This document shows positions 8,584-12,204 of a stretch of 12,204 nucleotides of DNA, in pieces. Location of the stretch: the NCBI GenBank assembly GCA_903959715.1, contig CAJBXX010000029.1, positions 1-12,204 of the forward strand, given 5' to 3'. The position numbers and the translations under genes were made by a program. Each line of letters begins with the position of its first letter. Within the stretch, counting starts at the first letter, position 1. Below the pieces are notes generated by a model. It saw only the letters and a list, made by a program, of their open reading frames with translations, made no database searches and had not been told where the DNA came from. Source of the DNA: an uncultured Alphaproteobacteria bacterium. GTDB taxonomy: Bacteria; Pseudomonadota; Alphaproteobacteria; Rickettsiales; UBA1997.

Positions 8584-9333
8584 ATGGCAGGACACTCGCA
8601 GTTCGCAAATATAAAGCATCGCAAAGGCGCACAAGACGCCAAAAAGGCGAAAATTTTTACCAAAATAATTCGCGAAATTACCGTTTCGGCAAAATCTGGG
8701 CAACCCGATCCAGAGTTCAATCCCCGTTTACGCAATGCTATAATTGAAGCGAGAAATAATAACATGCCGAAAGATCGCGTTGACACCGCGATTAAAAAAG
8801 TTATTGCCGGAGCTGATGGCGATAATTTTGAAGAAATTCGTTATGAAGGTTATGCTCCAAACGGTATTGCTTTGATTGTTGAGGCACTTACGGATAATCG
8901 CAATCGCACCGCCAGTGAAGTGCGAAGCATTTTTACAAAAATGGGCGGAGCCCTTGGCGAAACTGGTTCGGTTGGTTTTATGTTTGATCGAGTTGGTGTT
9001 ATTCAATTTGAAAGTAAAATTGCTAGCGAAGAAAAAATTTTTGAAAGTGCCATCGAAGCAGGTGCTGACGATGTTGAGATCAATCCAGAATTTTATATAA
9101 TTTTTACGCAACCCGAAAATTTTATTACAGTTCGCGATATTTTGACCAAACAATTTGGCGACGCAATTTCCGCCAAACTCGATTGGAAAGCTAAAAATTT
9201 AATGGAAATTTCCGATTTAGATCAAGCACAAAAACTCTTGAAAATGATTGATTTGCTTGATGATTGCGACGATGTGCAAAATGTCACGGGCAATTATTCT
9301 TTTAGCGACGAAGTGGCGAAAAATATTGGGTAA
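8584..9333 (+). CDS. yebC: YebC/TACO1-family protein (PmpR-like)
   Basis: A 249-residue cytoplasmic protein of normal family length. It opens with the diagnostic MAGHSQFANIKHRKGAQDAK, with Gln-Phe where Lys-Trp is usual. It continues with NPRLRNAI, NMPKDRVDTAI and RYEGYAPNGIALIVE, all family hallmarks. Members were first described as transcription regulators (PmpR of Pseudomonas represses quorum-sensing genes); related mitochondrial TACO1 and newer bacterial work point to a role in translation. Which applies here cannot be read from sequence. It shares an 18-base junction with ymdB rather than the common ruvC neighbourhood. Of its twelve arginine codons seven are CGC and one is AGA, a clear contrast with the next two genes. 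No terminator is obvious in the 126 bases downstream. Confidence 0.96.
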   Translation: MAGHSQFANIKHRKGAQDAKKAKIFTKIIREITVSAKSGQPDPEFNPRLRNAIIEARNNNMPKDRVDTAIKKVIAGADGDNFEEIRYEGYAPNGIALIVEALTDNRNRTASEVRSIFTKMGGALGETGSVGFMFDRVGVIQFESKIASEEKIFESAIEAGADDVEINPEFYIIFTQPENFITVRDILTKQFGDAISAKLDWKAKNLMEISDLDQAQKLLKMIDLLDDCDDVQNVTGNYSFSDEVAKNIG

Positions 9334-9459
9334 AATCGTTGAATTAAAAACTTAGTTACTGTTAAATAATTTTTTAAACTAAAATTGAATAATTTAAAAA
9401 TATTGGTTAAGATTTTTTAAAAAATAATAATAACTACCTAATTTTTTTCAGTAGTAAAA

Positions 9460-10755
9460 ATGTTTAATATAATAAAAAAATTTCAATTTTTAGATAAAAT
9501 TCTATTGTTAATTGTTTTATCTTTTTTGTTTTCCAAAATTTCTTACGCAGCTGGTTTTGCAACCGATTCTCATTCTGCTTCGGCTCTTGGAACTTCCTAT
9601 GCTGGCTCTGTTAGTGGAGTAAACGATATATCAGACTCATTTTTTAATCCCGCGACATTATCAAACACCAAAAAAAACGAAGCTTTGTTATCCACGACCT
9701 ACATTAATTTTAAGGTTGATGATGATAATATAAGCGCAACCTATAATTCCAATGGCTCTAGCGTTGCTGGAATTAGAAATAACAAGCAAACAATAAATGC
9801 CTTTATACCCGCTGGCTTCATCGCTTCAAGAATTAATGATAAAACCATTTTAGGTCTTAGTATAACTTCCCCATTTGGTCTTTCGACGGCTTATAATTCA
9901 AATTGGGCGGGAAGATATTATGCAATTGATAGCGAGATCAATTCTGTCAATTTCAATCCGATGATTTCTTATGATTTTAACAAAAAATTGTCTTTAGGTT
10001 TCGGTGTGCAAGCTCAATATATAAATTCAACTCTAACAAATGCTGTTGATGTTGGCGGACTATATCTTTCAAGCCCAGGAAGTGCTGATGGATTCGCTAA
10101 AGCAAAAGGTGATGATTGGGGATATGGTTATAATGGCGGATTAAAATATAAACTCAGCGATGATTTAACATTCGGTATTGGCTATAGATCAGCTATCAAA
10201 CACAAACTTGACGGAGATATTAAATTAGAATCATCAGCAATAGGAAATCAAGCTTCAAATTTTAACGCCAAGCTTACTACCCCAGAAAATATAATTGCTG
10301 GTTTTGGTTATAAACTAAACGACAAAATAACGCTTTTGCATGACACAAGCTGGACTAGATGGTCACGAGTTAAAACTTTGAATATTAACTCTCAAAATAG
10401 CAATTTAAGCAACTCCACAAATCTTAATTTTAAAGATAGTTTTAGATATTCATTTGGTGCTCATTTTCAACAAAATGAAAAATTAAAATTAAAAATTGGT
10501 GTAGCTTACGAAGATGGATCGGTAGGCAATGATTCTCGTAATCCAAGAATACCAATCAGTGATAAAATTTGGACAAGCATTGGTTTTGGGTATAAAATTA
10601 GCAATAATACTTTAATCGATGCGACATATTTACATGAGTTTTATACAAAAAATAAGGTTAATTTACAAGCTTCTGGAGTCAATACCAGTAATATCGTAAC
10701 TAATTATAAAAATAAAATTGATGTTATAGCAATTTCACTCAAAATAAATTTTTGA
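9460..10755 (+). CDS. FadL/OmpP1/TodX-family outer-membrane channel
   Basis: FadL-family proteins are 14-stranded outer-membrane barrels that admit hydrophobic molecules such as long-chain fatty acids and aromatics through a lateral opening. The 431-residue precursor has a signal peptide with cleavage predicted after SYA (residue 30), giving mature AGFATDSHSAS. The start matches the FadL plug region: SALGTSYAGSV, then FFNPATLS with the conserved Asn-Pro-Ala at 63-65. Alternating strands rich in Gly and aromatics fill the rest (GLSITSPFGLSTAYNSNWAG, GFGYKLNDK), and it ends LKINF with a terminal Phe, the usual barrel-assembly signal. The cargo is unknown. It lies 56 bases upstream of an autoinducer synthase on the same strand. 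Seven of nine arginine codons are AGA and none is CGC. Confidence 0.9.
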   Translation: MFNIIKKFQFLDKILLLIVLSFLFSKISYAAGFATDSHSASALGTSYAGSVSGVNDISDSFFNPATLSNTKKNEALLSTTYINFKVDDDNISATYNSNGSSVAGIRNNKQTINAFIPAGFIASRINDKTILGLSITSPFGLSTAYNSNWAGRYYAIDSEINSVNFNPMISYDFNKKLSLGFGVQAQYINSTLTNAVDVGGLYLSSPGSADGFAKAKGDDWGYGYNGGLKYKLSDDLTFGIGYRSAIKHKLDGDIKLESSAIGNQASNFNAKLTTPENIIAGFGYKLNDKITLLHDTSWTRWSRVKTLNINSQNSNLSNSTNLNFKDSFRYSFGAHFQQNEKLKLKIGVAYEDGSVGNDSRNPRIPISDKIWTSIGFGYKISNNTLIDATYLHEFYTKNKVNLQASGVNTSNIVTNYKNKIDVIAISLKINF

Positions 10756-10790
10756 TATCATTATTACAATATTAAAATGATTATCAATTT
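10752..10790 (+). promoter_or_regulatory. hairpin at the fadL stop, upstream of cqsA (attenuator or terminator)
   Basis: TTGATATCATT (10752-10762) pairs with AATGATTATCAA (10776-10787): eleven pairs with one bulged T, around a 13-base loop. The fadL stop codon is in the left arm. The right arm runs into TTTT, then AATGCCC and the cqsA ribosome binding site at 10799. It could end fadL transcripts, attenuate read-through into cqsA, protect an mRNA 3' end, or be an operator, since the right arm loosely resembles half of an A/T-rich palindromic operator. Only two pairs are G-C, so stability is modest. Confidence 0.4.
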
Positions 10791-10798
10791 TAATGCCC

Positions 10799-10805
10799 AA
10801 GGAGG
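10799..10805 (+). promoter_or_regulatory. strong Shine-Dalgarno sequence of cqsA
   Basis: AAGGAGG stands six bases before the ATG at 10812, a near-perfect match to the 16S rRNA anti-Shine-Dalgarno at good spacing. It decides the start: an in-frame GTG at 10806 directly abuts it and is too close. None of the other eleven visible gene starts in the window has a comparable site. Confidence 0.85.
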
Positions 10806-10811
10806 GTGGCG

Positions 10812-11960
10812 ATGTATTGTGATTTTTTAATAAAAAGAATAAATGACTTCTATAAAAATGTAATAGAAGTAAGGAAAAATAAAAAACACTTAGTTATTGG
10901 GAAAAATACAAAAGACGATTCTTTAATATTAACCAGCAATGACTATTTAGCGATCGCAAATCATCCAAAAATTTTGTCTGCTCAAGAAAAAGAAATAAAA
11001 AATCAGCATAATAAAGTTATTATGTCTGCGGTTTTTATGACTGAAAATAGTTTAAAGGGTGTGTTTGAGAAAGAGATGGCAGAGTATTTTGGATATGAGT
11101 CTTCGATACTTTGTCAATCTGGTTGGGCGGCAAATGTTGGCTTATTACAAGCAATCGCCGAAAAGGATGTTCCTGTTTACATCGATTTTTTCGCTCACAT
11201 GTCATTGTGGGAGGGAATTAAAACCTCGGGTGCGAAAGCGATACCTTTTTTACATAACAATACCGCTCATTTGGAAAAGATGCTTGTTAAGAACGGTCCC
11301 GGAATTATTCTAATTGATTCTTTGTATAGCACTACTGGTGATATTGCTCCAATTGCACAAATTGCCAGATTGTCGAAACAATATAAATGTATTTATGTAG
11401 TTGATGAGTCTCACTCAGTTGGAACTCATGGTTTTAAAGGCTCTGGTTTGGTTAAAGAGCTTGGACTTACTGATCAGGTTGATTTTATTACTTTAAGTCT
11501 TGCGAAAACCTTTGCAGGAAGAGCTGGACTTATTGTCTGTTCGAATAGATTTGCTGGATATTTTCCTTATATTGCATATCCGGCAATTTTTAGTTCTGCT
11601 TTACTTGATCATGAAATTGCAGGTCTTAGAGCGACATTAGAGGTAATTAAAGAATCGGATAATTTAAGAGAATCTTTAAAAGCAAAATCTGCATATTTAC
11701 GAAAAGAATTAAAACAAATGGGATATCAGATTCAGAGTCAATCACATATTGTTTCAATTGAATCGGGAAACGAAGAGAAAACAGAGATATTAAGAGACGC
11801 TCTTGAAGAGCGTAATATTTTTGGTTCTGTTTTTTGTTCTCCCGCCACACCAAAAAACAGGGCTTTGATAAGGTTATCAGTAAATAGCAAAATATCTTAC
11901 GAAGAACTCAATTATAGTATTGAGAGTTTCCAAGATATTAAAAACAAAAACATTTTTTAG
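10812..11960 (+). CDS. cqsA: Alpha-hydroxyketone autoinducer synthase, CqsA/LqsA family
   Basis: CqsA (Vibrio) and LqsA (Legionella) are PLP-dependent acyl-CoA transferases of the alpha-oxoamine synthase family. They join a medium-chain acyl-CoA to an amino-acid-derived donor to make the precursor of CAI-1 or LAI-1. The 382-residue protein (V. cholerae CqsA is 389, from memory) has LTSNDYLAIANHP near the N-terminus, and QSGWAANVGLLQ, YIDFFAHMSLWEG, DSLYSTTGD and VVDESHSVGTHG. The PLP lysine is K232 in SLAKTFAGRAG, close to K236 of V. cholerae CqsA. YIDFFAHMSLWEG, PAIFSSALL and IFGSVFCSPATPKN separate CqsA from KBL, BioF and HemA relatives. The sensor gene follows after eight bases, as expected for a synthase/receptor pair. 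Arginine codons are AGA 7, AGG 3, CGA 1, CGT 1, CGC 0. Acyl length and amino donor cannot be read from sequence. Confidence 0.92.
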   Translation: MYCDFLIKRINDFYKNVIEVRKNKKHLVIGKNTKDDSLILTSNDYLAIANHPKILSAQEKEIKNQHNKVIMSAVFMTENSLKGVFEKEMAEYFGYESSILCQSGWAANVGLLQAIAEKDVPVYIDFFAHMSLWEGIKTSGAKAIPFLHNNTAHLEKMLVKNGPGIILIDSLYSTTGDIAPIAQIARLSKQYKCIYVVDESHSVGTHGFKGSGLVKELGLTDQVDFITLSLAKTFAGRAGLIVCSNRFAGYFPYIAYPAIFSSALLDHEIAGLRATLEVIKESDNLRESLKAKSAYLRKELKQMGYQIQSQSHIVSIESGNEEKTEILRDALEERNIFGSVFCSPATPKNRALIRLSVNSKISYEELNYSIESFQDIKNKNIF

Positions 11961-11968
11961 TTTAAACA

Positions 11969-12204
11969 ATGATAAAAAAAATAAAAAAAGAGTATGAAAG
12001 TGTTTTTAGATATGCTCAAAACAATCTGTTTTTAGTTGGCATTCTAGGTGTTTTCGGCTTCCCACTTTATTATTTCATATGGAAATATTTATATCCGCAA
12101 CCTTATGAAAATCTTTATTTAAGATTAACCTGCGCCACCTTATTTCTTCCTTGGTTATTTACAAATCGTCTCTCAGAAAAATGGATTAAATTTTTCCCTT
12201 CCTA
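11969..12204 (+). CDS. cqsS: CqsS/LqsS-type sensor histidine kinase (N-terminal part only)
   Basis: An ATG eight bases after the cqsA stop opens a frame that runs to the window edge (78 codons and two bases). It encodes MIKKIKKEYESVFRYAQNN, then a first hydrophobic span, LFLVGILGVFGFPLYYFIW. KYLYPQPYENLYLRL follows, then a second span and a basic segment with EKWIKFFP. NLxLVG, GFPxYYxIW, PQxYENL and KW at this spacing resemble the start of the six-span sensor domain of V. cholerae CqsS, as I recall it. CqsS binds CAI-1-type ketones in that domain and controls a phosphorelay. The ligand-pocket residues and the kinase and any receiver domain lie past the window. The short gap suggests cotranscription with cqsA. 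No Shine-Dalgarno is seen, so translation may depend on coupling. Confidence 0.82.
   Translation, partial: MIKKIKKEYESVFRYAQNNLFLVGILGVFGFPLYYFIWKYLYPQPYENLYLRLTCATLFLPWLFTNRLSEKWIKFFPS

Noticed and set aside
9352..9382. TTAGTT/AACTAA inverted repeat after yebC as a terminator
   Set aside because: Six A/T-rich pairs around a 19-base loop with no trailing T-run; expected by chance in such DNA.
9412..9425. Perfect 14-base palindrome of As and Ts upstream of fadL
   Set aside because: Pure A/T runs make such palindromes common here; no second copy or known operator match was seen.
9433..9455. ACTAC/GTAGT hairpin just before the fadL start as a translational switch
   Set aside because: Only five pairs with a 13-base loop; too weak to claim without conservation.
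10806..10808. GTG as the start of cqsA
   Set aside because: It touches the Shine-Dalgarno sequence; the ATG six bases later has correct spacing.
1..12204. CRISPR arrays, tRNA or rRNA genes, transposases, attachment sites
   Set aside because: No regularly spaced repeats, cloverleaf-like segments or transposase motifs were found by eye.

Overview
The window is AT-rich DNA (estimated at about one third G+C, not computed). It probably comes from an alphaproteobacterium. The FdxA-type 7Fe ferredoxin, the LeuC, the TIGR00282/YmdB-type phosphodiesterase (VDFHAEATSEK, DAGMCGDYDSVIGMDK) and CcmC all look alphaproteobacterial. The order cannot be settled by eye. LeuC, CcmC and FadL argue against an extremely reduced endosymbiont. 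Coding density is high and no gap exceeds about 200 bases. Only one of the twelve visible gene starts has a clear Shine-Dalgarno sequence.

Layout: (1) 2-1300 (+), 3' part of an exported DUF3857/transglutaminase-like protein. (2) 1374-3866 (+), a tight cluster: ccmC (haem delivery for cytochrome c), fdxA (7Fe-8S ferredoxin), a HAD phosphatase and an unrecognised 233-residue protein. (3) 7560-3960 (-), leuC, an MFS transporter and an S49 (SppA/SohB-like) peptidase. (4) 7756-9333 (+), ymdB-type phosphodiesterase and yebC. (5) 9460-12204 (+), a FadL-family outer-membrane channel, a CqsA/LqsA-type alpha-hydroxyketone autoinducer synthase, and the first 78 codons of a CqsS/LqsS-type sensor histidine kinase.

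Region 5 is the noteworthy part. It looks like a synthase/receptor quorum-sensing pair of the Vibrio CAI-1 / Legionella LAI-1 type, next to a channel family known to pass hydrophobic molecules through the outer membrane. cqsA alone has a near-consensus ribosome binding site, which follows a hairpin at the fadL stop. fadL and cqsA use AGA/AGG for arginine, whereas the housekeeping genes favour CGC/CGT, so the segment may have been acquired. The proposed circuit is inference: the synthase makes a lipid-like alpha-hydroxyketone, FadL may carry it across the outer membrane, and the membrane kinase senses it. The kinase and receiver domains and any response regulator lie beyond the window.
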